A stretch of DNA of 12,613 nt from an uncultured Desulfarculaceae bacterium (GTDB lineage: Bacteria; Desulfobacterota; Desulfarculia; Desulfarculales; Desulfarculaceae): the NCBI GenBank assembly GCA_937908275.1, contig CALERA010000276.1, positions 1 through 12,613 on the forward strand, read 5' to 3'. This document shows, one piece after another, positions 1 to 6,765 of the stretch (position 1 is the stretch's first letter; the number at the start of each line of letters is the position of its first letter). A program made the position numbers and the translations under genes. A model generated the notes under the pieces. The model was not told the origin of the DNA and did not search any database. It saw only the letters and a list, made by a program, of their open reading frames with translations.

Positions 1-54
1 ACGGCATACGAGATGTAGCCGTGACTGGGGTTCAGACGTGTGCTCTTCCGATCT
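1..54 (+). other. Illumina P7/TruSeq index adapter (not biological)
   Basis: Bases 1-14 match the 3' part of the Illumina P7 flow-cell oligo. A six-base index, gtagcc, follows at 15-20; its reverse complement GGCTAC is TruSeq index 11 as I remember it. Bases 21-54 are the read-2 adapter ending in cttccgatct, with one difference from the known oligo (g instead of a at 29). Biological sequence starts at about 55. Any open frame running into these bases is an artefact, and the gene at this end is cut by the library, not by nature. Confidence 0.98.
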
Positions 55-1074
55 CGGGAAGGCCTTGAGGGTCTGCACCACCCGCCGGGTTTCGGCCACA
101 TGAAAGCCCTTGCACAACAGGTCCAGCACCCGGTCGGAGCCCGACTCCATGCCGATGAACATGCTGCCCACCCGGCGCTGCACCAGCTCGGCCAGGAACT
201 CCGGGCTCAGGTAGTCCACCCGGGTCTCCACGTGCAGGCCCTCGGTCTGAAGGCCCTCCAGCACCGCCAGGGCCCATTTCTTGTTGGCGGTGAAGTTGTC
301 GTCGTAGAAAAAGACCCCGCCCAGGTCGTGCTTGGCCACCAGGGCGTTGACTTCGGCCGCGACCTTCTCGGCCGACTGCCGCCGCCAGGTGCGCTGATTG
401 AAAAAGTGGTTGTAGCAGAAGCCGCAGGCGTGGGGACAGCCCCGGCTGGCCACGTAGCCAAAGAGCACCCGGGGCACGCCCTCGTAGTTTTTGGCGATGT
501 ATTTTTCCACCGGGATCAGGGTCCAGTCCATGGCCACCTGGTCCAGGTCCTTGAGCAGCGGCGGCCGGGGATTGATCACGGCCTGGCCGGTGTGCTTGTA
601 GCCCAGGCCGGGGATCTCCTCCACCGGCCGGCCCTGGGCCAGGGCCAGGGCCAGCTCCACCGCCCCCACCTCGCCCTCGCCCAGGAGCACGTAGTCCACC
701 GCCTCCTCGGCCAGGCACTGCTCCGGCTCCACCGTGGCGTGGACCCCGCCCAAAAGGATCGCCACCCCGGGCAGGGCGGCCTTGAGGCGGGCGCAGCACT
801 CCACCACCAGGCCCAGGGGGTCGCCGGTGATGATGGACAGGCCCACCAGGAAGGGCCGCTGGGCGATCACCTCCGGCAGGCCGGCCAGGGCCTCCTCCCG
901 GGTCCAGTGATAAACCCGCACCCCGAAGCCGGCCTGCTTGAGGGCCGCGCCCACGTAGAGCAGGCCCATGGGCGGCCGGGGCGGCTCCAGGGTGCCGTGC
1001 CAGATCTTGATCAGCGCCACCTGGTTCTGATCCAGGGACGGGCGGGGGGCCGTGGTGTCGGTTATGGCGTGCAT
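55..1074 (-). CDS. B12-binding-domain radical SAM protein, C-terminus missing (partial)
   Basis: 340 codons are visible before the frame runs into adapter. The N-terminal part (about 20-165) has the look of a cobalamin-binding-type domain, with ILLGGVHATVEP at 107-118 and LGEGE at 131-135. The radical SAM core follows, with the 4Fe-4S motif CPHACGFCY: C213, C217 and C220 in CxxxCxxC spacing. YDDNFTANK (257-265) and GMESGSD (308-314) are typical of the BchE/HpnP/methyltransferase-like superfamily. Such enzymes act on varied substrates (methylations, cyclisations, lipid or tetrapyrrole modification), and nothing here fixes the substrate. The ATG at 1074 is the first in-frame ATG; no Shine-Dalgarno is visible, but a promoter-like box lies just upstream. 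It lies 72 bp after birA on the same strand and may be independently transcribed. Family call firm, function unknown. Confidence 0.88.
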
Positions 1075-1081
1075 GCAGGGC

Positions 1082-1110
1082 AATATAATCCCGGCCGGCC
1101 GCCGCGTCCA
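1082..1110 (-). promoter_or_regulatory. Candidate leaderless promoter of the radical SAM gene
   Basis: On the minus strand, TGGACG (1105-1110) is 17 bp from TATATT (1082-1087), a 4/6 and 5/6 match to the sigma70 hexamers. Seven bases, GCCCTGC, separate the -10 from the ATG at 1074, so a normal start point would fall on or next to the A of the ATG. No ribosome binding site precedes the ATG, which agrees with a leaderless transcript. The call rests on pattern alone. Confidence 0.4.
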
Positions 1111-1146
1111 TGCCCGACGGGCAGGGAGGGGTCGCGGCGGGAGGGG

Positions 1147-2139
1147 TTACTGGATGGCCAGCAGGCTGACGTCGCCGTGGCGGATGGTGGTCACCTGGCC
1201 GGGAGACTCCTCCAGGAGCAGGGCCCCGTCGGCCGCCACCCCCCGGGCCAGACCCTGGCGCACCTGGTCGCCGTCGCGCACCGTGACCTGGCGGCCGGTC
1301 AACCAGGAGCGCTGGTTGTAGGCCTGGCTCAGGGCCTCGCGGCCGCCGGCCATGAGCTGGGCGTAAAGGGCGTCGGCCTTTCGCAAAATGGCGGCCAGCA
1401 CCAGGGCCCGGTCCCAGGTCCGGCCGCTGGCGGCCAGCAAGGAATTGGCTGGCGCGGGCAGGTTCGCCAGCTGCGCCGGGTCCAGGTTCACGTTCAGGCC
1501 CACCCCCACCACCACGTAGTCCAGGCGCTCGGCCCGGGCGGTGAACTCGGTCAGGATGCCGGCCAGCTTGCGGCCCTCCAGGAAGACGTCGTTGGGCCAC
1601 TTGATGGCCGGGGCGAGGGCGCAGGTTTCCTCGATGGCCTCGCAGACCGCCAGGGCGGCCAGGTTGGTGAGGCTGAAGACCTCGCCCAGGGCCAGGGCCG
1701 TGGGGCGCAGCAACAGGGAGAAGAGCAGGCAGGCCCCCTCCGGGGCGGTCCAGCGCCGGTCCAGACGGCCCCGGCCGGCGCTCTGGTGCTCGGCCACCAG
1801 ACAGGCCCCATGCGGCGCGCCGGACTCGGCCAGGCGGCGGGCCTGGAGGTTGGTGCTGTCGATGTCCGGGTAGTGCAGGAGCGGCAGGCCCAGGCAGCCG
1901 GCCGGCAGGCGGGCCTCCAAGCGGGCAGGCAGGGGCGGCTCGGGCTCTTGCTCCAGGCAGTAGCCGGCCCGGGGCCGGGCGGTGACCACGAAGCCCTGGC
2001 CCCGCAGGGACTCCACCGCCTTGCCCACCGCCGCCCGGCTCACGCCCAGGCGCTGGCCCATCTCCTGGCCCGAGGCCTTGCCCCCGCCCGCCAGGAGCAG
2101 TCCCAGGACCCGGCCGGGCAGGGAAATTTCGCTGTTCAC
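1147..2139 (-). CDS. birA: Bifunctional biotin--[acetyl-CoA carboxylase] ligase / biotin operon repressor
   Basis: 330 residues, close to the E. coli BirA length of about 321. Residues 1-60 form a winged helix-turn-helix (ASGQEMGQRLGVSRAAVGKAVESL at about 22-45), so this is the regulator-plus-ligase class. The catalytic domain follows: DIDSTN (92-97), the biotinyl-AMP loop GRGRLDRRW (122-130), KWPND (180-184) and GVGLNVN (212-218). A small C-terminal beta domain covers about 280-330. It attaches biotin to carboxyl-carrier proteins in the cytoplasm and may repress biotin genes. The start is GTG at 2139, whose bases overlap the TGA of the upstream phosphatase gene (GTGA), implying translational coupling. 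The loop reads GRGR-LD-R where E. coli has GRGR-RG-R; I treat this as family variation. Placement at the end of a thiamine operon is notable. Confidence 0.93.
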   Translation of the reverse strand: MNSEISLPGRVLGLLLAGGGKASGQEMGQRLGVSRAAVGKAVESLRGQGFVVTARPRAGYCLEQEPEPPLPARLEARLPAGCLGLPLLHYPDIDSTNLQARRLAESGAPHGACLVAEHQSAGRGRLDRRWTAPEGACLLFSLLLRPTALALGEVFSLTNLAALAVCEAIEETCALAPAIKWPNDVFLEGRKLAGILTEFTARAERLDYVVVGVGLNVNLDPAQLANLPAPANSLLAASGRTWDRALVLAAILRKADALYAQLMAGGREALSQAYNQRSWLTGRQVTVRDGDQVRQGLARGVAADGALLLEESPGQVTTIRHGDVSLLAIQ

Positions 2140-2945
2140 AGGCCCAGCTCCCGCAACAGACCCAGGACGGCCTGGTTGAAACCGGCCGGACCGGGCAGGG
2201 CAACCCGGGCGAGCCCCGGCAGGTCCAGCTCGGCGTGGGAGCCGTCGGGCCTGGCCACCAGGAAGGGCCGGTCCACGGCGGCCAGGAGCGGCGCGTCGTT
2301 GGGCGCGTCGCCCAGGCCGGCGCTGACGAGCTGGGGAAATTTTTGGCGCTGGAGCCCCAGCAGCAGGCGGGCGGCCCGGCCCTTGTCCGCGCCCGAGAGC
2401 ACATGGAAGAAGCGTCCGCCCCGGGTGGCCTCCAGACCGGCCTGTTGGGCGGCGGCCAGGAAGGCCTCGGCCTGGCGCTCGGGCTCGGGCAACAAAATGG
2501 GCTCGTTGAACTCCCGTTGCCGGGCCAGGGCGGCGGCCTCCAGGGACAGGCCGGTGAGTTGGGCCACCTCGGCGTCGCTCATCTGGCCGAAACCCCGGGC
2601 CTGGAAGCGTGGCGCGAAGCTGGCCAGGCGGGCGCGGACTTGGTCGATCGCCAGGCCCAGGGGCCGCATCAGCCAGCCCGGCCCGGCCGGCAGCCAGCCC
2701 GGGGCGCTGGCCAGGAAATGGCCCTCCGGCAGGAAGACCCCGCCGCCGTTCTCGCTGATGAGGGGGCCGCCCAGGCCCAGCTCGCGCCACAGGGGCAGCA
2801 GCTCGGCCCGGGTCTTGCTGGAGCAGGGGACCAACTCGGCCCCGGACGCCTTGAGCGCGTCCAGGGCCGGTTGGGCCAGGGCGTGGCTGTAGGTCTGGTG
2901 GTCCAGCAGGGTGCCGTCCAGGTCGGTGAAGACCACCAGACGCAC
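2136..2945 (-). CDS. HAD-IIB phosphatase, mannosyl-3-phosphoglycerate phosphatase family
   Basis: 269 residues, about the size of E. coli YedP (about 271). HAD motif I is DLDGT with D8 and D10. The SSKTRAE stretch (42-48) and SENGG (64-68) are characteristic of the mannosyl-3-phosphoglycerate phosphatase branch, as is REFNEP (144-149). The motif III lysine is probably K188 (ADKGR), and motif IV is GDAPND (212-217). The family removes phosphate from mannosyl- or glucosyl-3-phosphoglycerate to make compatible solutes, but no partner synthase is in the window, so the substrate is open. The start is GTG at 2945, 5 bp after the thiC stop, with AAGGA inside the thiC end as ribosome binding site. 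It lies between thiC and birA in the TPP-controlled operon, so a role on a phosphorylated thiamine intermediate is possible but unproven. Confidence 0.85.
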   Translation of the reverse strand: MRLVVFTDLDGTLLDHQTYSHALAQPALDALKASGAELVPCSSKTRAELLPLWRELGLGGPLISENGGGVFLPEGHFLASAPGWLPAGPGWLMRPLGLAIDQVRARLASFAPRFQARGFGQMSDAEVAQLTGLSLEAAALARQREFNEPILLPEPERQAEAFLAAAQQAGLEATRGGRFFHVLSGADKGRAARLLLGLQRQKFPQLVSAGLGDAPNDAPLLAAVDRPFLVARPDGSHAELDLPGLARVALPGPAGFNQAVLGLLRELGL

Positions 2946-2950
2946 GGGGC

Positions 2951-4249
2951 CTAGTCCTTCTCGCCGGGGCGGAAGTAGTCCCGGATCAGGCGCACCGCGC
3001 AGTAGCGGCCGCACATGGTGCAGACCTCGTCCTCGGCCGGGGGGCTCGACTCGCGGATGGCGCGGGCGGTGCGGGGGTCCAGGCAGAGGGAGAGCATGCT
3101 GTCCCAGTCCATGCGCCGCCGGGCCTCGGCCATGGCCAGGTCCCGGTCCCAGGCCGACTGGCGGCCCCGGGCCAGGTCGGCGGCGTGGGCCGCGATGCGG
3201 GTGGTGACCACGCCCTCGTAGACCTGCTCCGGCCCGGGCAGGGCCAGGTGCTCGCTGGGGGTGACGTAGCACAGGAAGTCCGCCCCGGCCCAGCCGGCCA
3301 GGGCCCCGCCGATGGCGCAGGCCACGTGGTCATGGCCGGCGGCCACGTCGGTGACCAGGGGGCCCAGCACGTAGAATGGCGCGTTGTGGCACAGGCGCTT
3401 CTGGATCTGGATGTTGGCCTGCACCTGGTCCAGGGGCACGTGCCCCGGCCCCTCGATCATCACCTGCACCCCGGCGTCCCAGGCCCGCTGGGTCAGCTCG
3501 CCCAGGGTGATCAGCTCGGTGAGCTGGGCGCGGTCGGTGGCGTCGGCCAGGCAGCCCGGACGCAGGCCGTCGCCCAGGGACAGGGTGACGTCGTGGGCGC
3601 GGGCGATCTCCAGCAGGCGGTCATACTGCTCGTAGAAGGGGTTCTCCTGCTGGTTGGCGATGATCCAGCAGGCCAGGAAGGCCCCGCCCCGGCTGACGAT
3701 GTCGGTGACCCGACCCTCGAGGCGCAGGCGCTCCAGGGCGTGGCGGTTCACGCCGCAGTGCACGGTCATGAAGTCCACGCCCTCCCGGGCCTGGTCCTCG
3801 ATGACCTTGAACAGGTCGTCGGCGGTGAGATCCACGATGCCCTTGTCCTGACCGGTGATGTCCACCGCCGCCTGGTAGATCGGCACCGTGCCCACCGGCA
3901 CCGGGCTGTTGGCCAGCACCTGGGCCCGCATGGCGCGCAGGTCCCCGCCGGTGGAGAGGTCCATCACCGCGTCGGCCCCGGCGTCCAGCGCGGCCTGGAG
4001 CTTGGCCAGCTCCTCGGCCGGGTCGCAGCGGTCGGGGCTACTGCCGATGTTGGCGTTGACCTTGACCGTCAGCCCCTGGCCCACCCCGCGCGGCACCAGG
4101 CACTCGTGGGCCGGGTTGGCCGGGATGGCCACCGCGCCGCTGGCCACCAGGGCGCGCAGCTCCTGGGGGTGCAGGTCCTCGGCCTCGGCCACGATGCGCA
4201 TGGCCTCCGTGATCTTGCCCTGGCGGGCGGCTTCCAATTGCGTCGCCAT
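2951..4249 (-). CDS. thiC: Phosphomethylpyrimidine synthase ThiC (short form)
   Basis: ThiC converts aminoimidazole ribotide and SAM to hydroxymethylpyrimidine phosphate, the pyrimidine half of thiamine, using a 4Fe-4S radical SAM mechanism. At 432 residues it is the short form common in anaerobes and archaea, lacking the long N-terminal extension of E. coli ThiC (about 631). Conserved blocks are clear: GTVPIYQA (120-127), TVHCGVNR (162-169), SRGG (186-189), LSLGDGLRPG (223-232), MIEGPGHVP (264-272), CHNAPFYVLGPLVTD (287-301) and CYVTPSEHL (327-335). The C-terminal cluster motif is C410-TM-C413-GRY-C417, spacing CX2CX3C, one residue shorter than the CX2CX4C usually quoted. The ATG at 4249 lies 6 bp after the thiDN stop with AGGA just before it. 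It is the second gene of the TPP riboswitch operon and is made beside the enzyme that uses its product. Confidence 0.97.
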   Translation of the reverse strand: MATQLEAARQGKITEAMRIVAEAEDLHPQELRALVASGAVAIPANPAHECLVPRGVGQGLTVKVNANIGSSPDRCDPAEELAKLQAALDAGADAVMDLSTGGDLRAMRAQVLANSPVPVGTVPIYQAAVDITGQDKGIVDLTADDLFKVIEDQAREGVDFMTVHCGVNRHALERLRLEGRVTDIVSRGGAFLACWIIANQQENPFYEQYDRLLEIARAHDVTLSLGDGLRPGCLADATDRAQLTELITLGELTQRAWDAGVQVMIEGPGHVPLDQVQANIQIQKRLCHNAPFYVLGPLVTDVAAGHDHVACAIGGALAGWAGADFLCYVTPSEHLALPGPEQVYEGVVTTRIAAHAADLARGRQSAWDRDLAMAEARRRMDWDSMLSLCLDPRTARAIRESSPPAEDEVCTMCGRYCAVRLIRDYFRPGEKD

Positions 4250-4255
4250 GCTGTC

Positions 4256-5602
4256 CTATCCCTCGCTGCCGGCCAGCTCGGCGACCATGCGCACGAGGTG
4301 GTCGGGGTCATTGGCCAAAAGGCGCAGAATCGGCTCCTTGCCGTTCTCGCCCCGGTCAAAGATGGCATCGGGCACGCGGCCCAGTTGTTCGATCACCCAG
4401 GCGGCGCCCCACTCCAGGGTGGAGCCCTCCCGTTCCTTAACCTCGGCCGGTTCGTCGGCCCGGGCGAACTCGCCCACCAGCCAGCCCAGGGAGCGCGCCC
4501 GCTCCACCAGCTCCGGGCTGTAGCGCAGGGCCATGGCCGCCCGCCGTTGGGGGTCGTGGTGCATGGCGGTCAGCACGATGCGGGCCACGTGGGAGCTGGC
4601 CCCGGGCAGGATCGGACCGGCGGCCTTCAGGCGGCCGTTGATGCTGGTGATGCGTCCGGCCACGGCCAGGACCTGGGCCGGCATGGCCGCGCCCGGGGTG
4701 GCGTAGCCGATCTGGCAGCGCACCTCCGGGGCCAGCCGCCCCAGGCCGGGGGTCATCTCCAGTTGGTCCAGGGCCTCCTGGAACTCGCTCAGGCATTGGC
4801 CCAGCTTGAGCTTGGGCTCCAGGTCGGCCAGGGCGTTCACCGGCCCCTGGCCCTGGCCTAGGTCCAGGCCGCCGACGATGGCCCGCCGCACCAACAGCCG
4901 CGCCCGCTCCACCGCCGCGATCAGGCCCCAGCCCTTGGCCAAGAGCGTCGCCACGGCCGAGGCCAGGGTGCAGCCGGTGCCGTGGGTGTGGGGGGTGTCC
5001 AGGCGGGGGCTGACGAACTCGTGGACCTGGCGGCCGTCATAGAGCACGTCCACCATCTCCGCCTGGTCCAGGTGTCCGCCCTTGACCAGGGCCGCGCCCG
5101 CGCCCATGGCCACCAGGTCGCGGGCGGCCTGGGCCATGGCCTGGGGATCGCGCACGCTCCGGCCCAGGATCACCTCGGCCTCGTCCAGGTTGGGGGTGAC
5201 CAGGCTGGCCCGGGGGATGAGCCGGGTGCGCAGGGCGTCCAGGGCCTCGTCCAGGAGCAGTCGGTCGCCGCCCTTGGCCGCCAGCACCGGATCCACCACC
5301 ACCGGGGCCTCCAGGCCCTCCAGCAGCTCTGCCGCCAGGTTGACCATGGCCGCGTTGTGCAGCATGCCGGTCTTGACCGCGTCCAGGCCGAGATCCTCGG
5401 CCACCGACCGGAACTGGGCCCGGACGAAGTCCAGGGGCACTGGCATCACTCCCTGGACGCCCTGGGTGTTCTGGGCGGTGAGGGCGGTGATCACGGTGCT
5501 GGCGTGCCCGCCCAGGGCGGCCACGGCCTTGAGGTCGGCCTGGATGCCGGCCCCGCCGCCGGAATCCGAACCGGCCAGGACCAGGACACGGGGAACTGAC
5601 AT
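4256..5602 (-). CDS. thiDN: Bifunctional HMP/HMP-P kinase ThiD fused to ThiN-type thiamine-phosphate synthase
   Basis: 448 residues with two domains. Residues 1-265 are ThiD, a ribokinase-fold kinase that phosphorylates hydroxymethylpyrimidine (phosphate) to the diphosphate: AGSDSGGGAGIQADLKA (10-26), VVDPVLAAKGG (102-112) and the anion-hole motif GTGC (208-211). Residues about 280-448 are ThiN, which joins HMP-diphosphate with the thiazole phosphate and replaces ThiE. Its likely catalytic arginine and histidine are R317 or R324 (GRITSINGR) and H338 (GASSHVAR), by analogy with archaeal ThiDN. The ATG at 5602 is chosen because GGGGGAG (5609-5615) sits 6 bases before it; a TTG at 5617 gives five more residues but would remove that site from the leader. 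First gene of the operon, directly under the TPP riboswitch, followed after 6 bp by thiC. No thiE is present. Confidence 0.95.
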   Translation of the reverse strand: MSVPRVLVLAGSDSGGGAGIQADLKAVAALGGHASTVITALTAQNTQGVQGVMPVPLDFVRAQFRSVAEDLGLDAVKTGMLHNAAMVNLAAELLEGLEAPVVVDPVLAAKGGDRLLLDEALDALRTRLIPRASLVTPNLDEAEVILGRSVRDPQAMAQAARDLVAMGAGAALVKGGHLDQAEMVDVLYDGRQVHEFVSPRLDTPHTHGTGCTLASAVATLLAKGWGLIAAVERARLLVRRAIVGGLDLGQGQGPVNALADLEPKLKLGQCLSEFQEALDQLEMTPGLGRLAPEVRCQIGYATPGAAMPAQVLAVAGRITSINGRLKAAGPILPGASSHVARIVLTAMHHDPQRRAAMALRYSPELVERARSLGWLVGEFARADEPAEVKEREGSTLEWGAAWVIEQLGRVPDAIFDRGENGKEPILRLLANDPDHLVRMVAELAGSEG

Positions 5603-5608
5603 GGCAAT

Positions 5609-5615
5609 CTCCCCC
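5609..5615 (-). promoter_or_regulatory. Ribosome binding site that sets the thiDN start
   Basis: GGGGGAG on the minus strand, 6 bases from the ATG at 5602. It lies between the riboswitch terminator and the gene and is not part of the terminator hairpin. The switch therefore appears to act on transcription rather than by hiding this site. Confidence 0.8.
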
Positions 5616-5654
5616 AAACCGCCGCCCCAGGCCCCGGGGGGCGGGCGGACGGCG

Positions 5655-5686
5655 AAAAAATAGAAAAAGCCGCCCGGCTGGGCGGC
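5655..5686 (-). terminator. Intrinsic terminator of the TPP riboswitch expression platform
   Basis: On the minus strand, GCCGCCC and GGGCGGC (5680-5686 and 5669-5675) form a perfect 7-bp GC stem with loop AGCC, followed at once by TTTTTCTATTTTTT. It lies 44 bases after aptamer helix P1 and about 40 bases before the thiDN ribosome binding site. The segment CCAGCCG (5675-5681), made of the loop and flanking stem bases, is exactly complementary to the 3' strand of P1. Ligand-free RNA could therefore form an antiterminator instead. Confidence 0.9.
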
Positions 5687-5730
5687 CCGCCAGAGCGGCT
5701 AACGACAGGGGTCGGCCTGGGTGGCGCGTT

Positions 5731-5833
5731 CCAGCCGTTCCCTTCGCCGGTATTACCCGGATCAGGTTCAAGGGGTTGCCCCGGTCCCTGGTGGGCCAAG
5801 GCTCTCAGCCGCTGACGGACACCCCCCGGCAGG
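5731..5833 (-). promoter_or_regulatory. TPP (thiamine pyrophosphate) riboswitch aptamer
   Basis: Read on the minus strand, all hallmark elements are present in order. P1 is CCTGCCG (5827-5833) with CGGCTGG (5731-5737), with one U-U mismatch. P2 is GGGGT with ACCCC. The P3 region carries the conserved GGCTGAGA, which reads the pyrimidine. An optional P3a hairpin is CCTTGG-CCCA-CCAGGG. Next come the conserved TTGAACCTGAT, P5 CCGG-GTAATA-CCGG, and CGAAGGGA. TPP binding would stabilise P1 and let the downstream terminator form, shutting off thiDN, thiC and the coupled genes. The aptamer starts almost at the predicted transcription start. The rest of the gene-free stretch 5603-5986 holds the terminator, two divergent promoters and about 30 bp between their -35 boxes in which I see nothing definite. 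Confidence 0.97.
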
Positions 5834-5837
5834 TCCA

Positions 5838-5866
5838 ACCCTATCAATTTGGCGCGAAATAGTCAA
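5838..5866 (-). promoter_or_regulatory. Sigma70-like promoter of the thiamine operon
   Basis: Minus strand: TTGACT (5861-5866, 5/6 match), a 17-bp spacer, then TAGGGT (5838-5843, keeping the important T1, A2 and T6). The start point would be near 5830-5832, so the RNA begins within or just before the 5' strand of riboswitch helix P1 with almost no extra leader. It fires away from the mlaE promoter; the two -35 boxes are about 33 bp apart. Confidence 0.7.
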
Positions 5867-5899
5867 TCCAGCGACAGGTCCGCGCAACCGTAACGTTTC

Positions 5900-5928
5900 T
5901 TGACGCCCCTGGCTCTGGCCTCTATAGT
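5900..5928 (+). promoter_or_regulatory. Sigma70-like promoter of the mla operon
   Basis: TTGACG (5900-5905) and TATAGT (5923-5928) each match consensus at 5 of 6 positions and are spaced by exactly 17 bp. This is the best promoter in the window. The start would be near 5935, giving a leader of about 50 nt. The leader contains a possible hairpin, CCCGGC (5940-5945) with GCCGGG (5962-5967) and a 16-base loop, then GGAG five bases before the mlaE ATG. Confidence 0.8.
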
Positions 5929-5986
5929 GATAGCAACCTCCCGGCATGTCACACGATAACGGCCGGGTCACTTGGGTGGAGCTCAG

Positions 5987-6763
5987 ATGACGCTAACCCG
6001 GCCGCTGGAAGCGATGGGGCGCGTGGTGATGCACGGCCTGGAACAGGCGGGCGAGATCCTGCTGCTCCTGGTCCAGACCGTATTGTGGCTCATGCGACCG
6101 CCGTGGCGGATGCGCCTGGTTTTCAAGCAGATGGAGTTCGTGGGCATCAAGTCCCTGAACGTCACCATCCTCACCGGCGTCTTCACCGGCGGCGTCTTCG
6201 CCCTCCAGACCTATCACGGCTTCGCGCTGTTCGGGGCCGAGAGCCTGGTGGGCTCCACCGTGGCCCTGGCCCTGGCCCGCGAGCTGGGCCCGGTGCTGAC
6301 CTCGCTGATGGTCACCGGCCGGGCCGGCAGCGCCATGGCCGCCGAGCTGGGCACCATGCGGGTCACCGAGCAGATCGACGCCCTCTACGTGATGGCGGTA
6401 AACCCGGTGCAATACCTGGTCCTGCCCCGGGTGGTGGCCTCGGTGATCATGCTGCCCCTGTTGACCATCGTGGCGGATTATGTCGGCATCCTGGGTGGAT
6501 ATGTCGTCGGAGTCCATCTGCTGGGCATCAACGCCGGCATCTTCGTGGCCAAGATCATCGAGTACGTGGACCCCGAGGACATCATGCAGGGCCTGATCAA
6601 GGCCGCCATCTTCGGCCTGATCCTCTCCCTGGTGGGCTGCTTCAAGGGCTTCTACGCCTACGGCGGGGCCGAGGGCGTGGGCAAGGCCACCACCGAGGCG
6701 GTGGTGCTGGCCAGCGTCACCATCCTGGCCGCCGACTACATCCTCACGGCGCTGATGTTCTAG
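5987..6763 (+). CDS. mlaE: MlaE-family ABC transporter permease (phospholipid transport)
   Basis: 258 residues, the usual MlaE size. MlaE is the inner-membrane permease of the Mla/MCE system, which moves phospholipid between inner membrane and the MCE protein. The sequence has an amphipathic N-terminal helix (about 15-36), hydrophobic segments near 56-80, 87-110, 145-185 and 205-222, and a final helix at 236-257. The family signature RELGPVLTSLMVTGRAGSAMAAELGTM runs from 98 with conserved glycine and glutamate positions, followed by EQIDAL (128-133). The ATG at 5987 has GGAG five bases upstream; a TTG at 5972 in the same frame lacks one. First gene after the strong promoter, with two bases between its stop and mlaF. 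No STAS-domain mlaB partner is seen in the window. Confidence 0.95.
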   Translation: MTLTRPLEAMGRVVMHGLEQAGEILLLLVQTVLWLMRPPWRMRLVFKQMEFVGIKSLNVTILTGVFTGGVFALQTYHGFALFGAESLVGSTVALALARELGPVLTSLMVTGRAGSAMAAELGTMRVTEQIDALYVMAVNPVQYLVLPRVVASVIMLPLLTIVADYVGILGGYVVGVHLLGINAGIFVAKIIEYVDPEDIMQGLIKAAIFGLILSLVGCFKGFYAYGGAEGVGKATTEAVVLASVTILAADYILTALMF

Positions 6764-6765
6764 CC

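Noticed and set aside
1111..1123. TGCCC-GAC-GGGCA hairpin after birA as a terminator
   Set aside because: Five-base stem with a three-base loop and no following U tract on either strand.
32..2892. Very long open frames on both strands over the birA and radical SAM region (for example 40-2892 plus, 32-2404 minus)
   Set aside because: They are GC-driven shadow frames rich in Arg, Gly, Pro and Ala without family motifs, and both begin or end in adapter. The motif-bearing frames are the birA, phosphatase and radical SAM genes.
3185..4861. 558-codon plus-strand open frame
   Set aside because: It is antisense to thiC and thiDN, has low-complexity Gly/Ala/Val/His/Gln composition and no recognisable domain.
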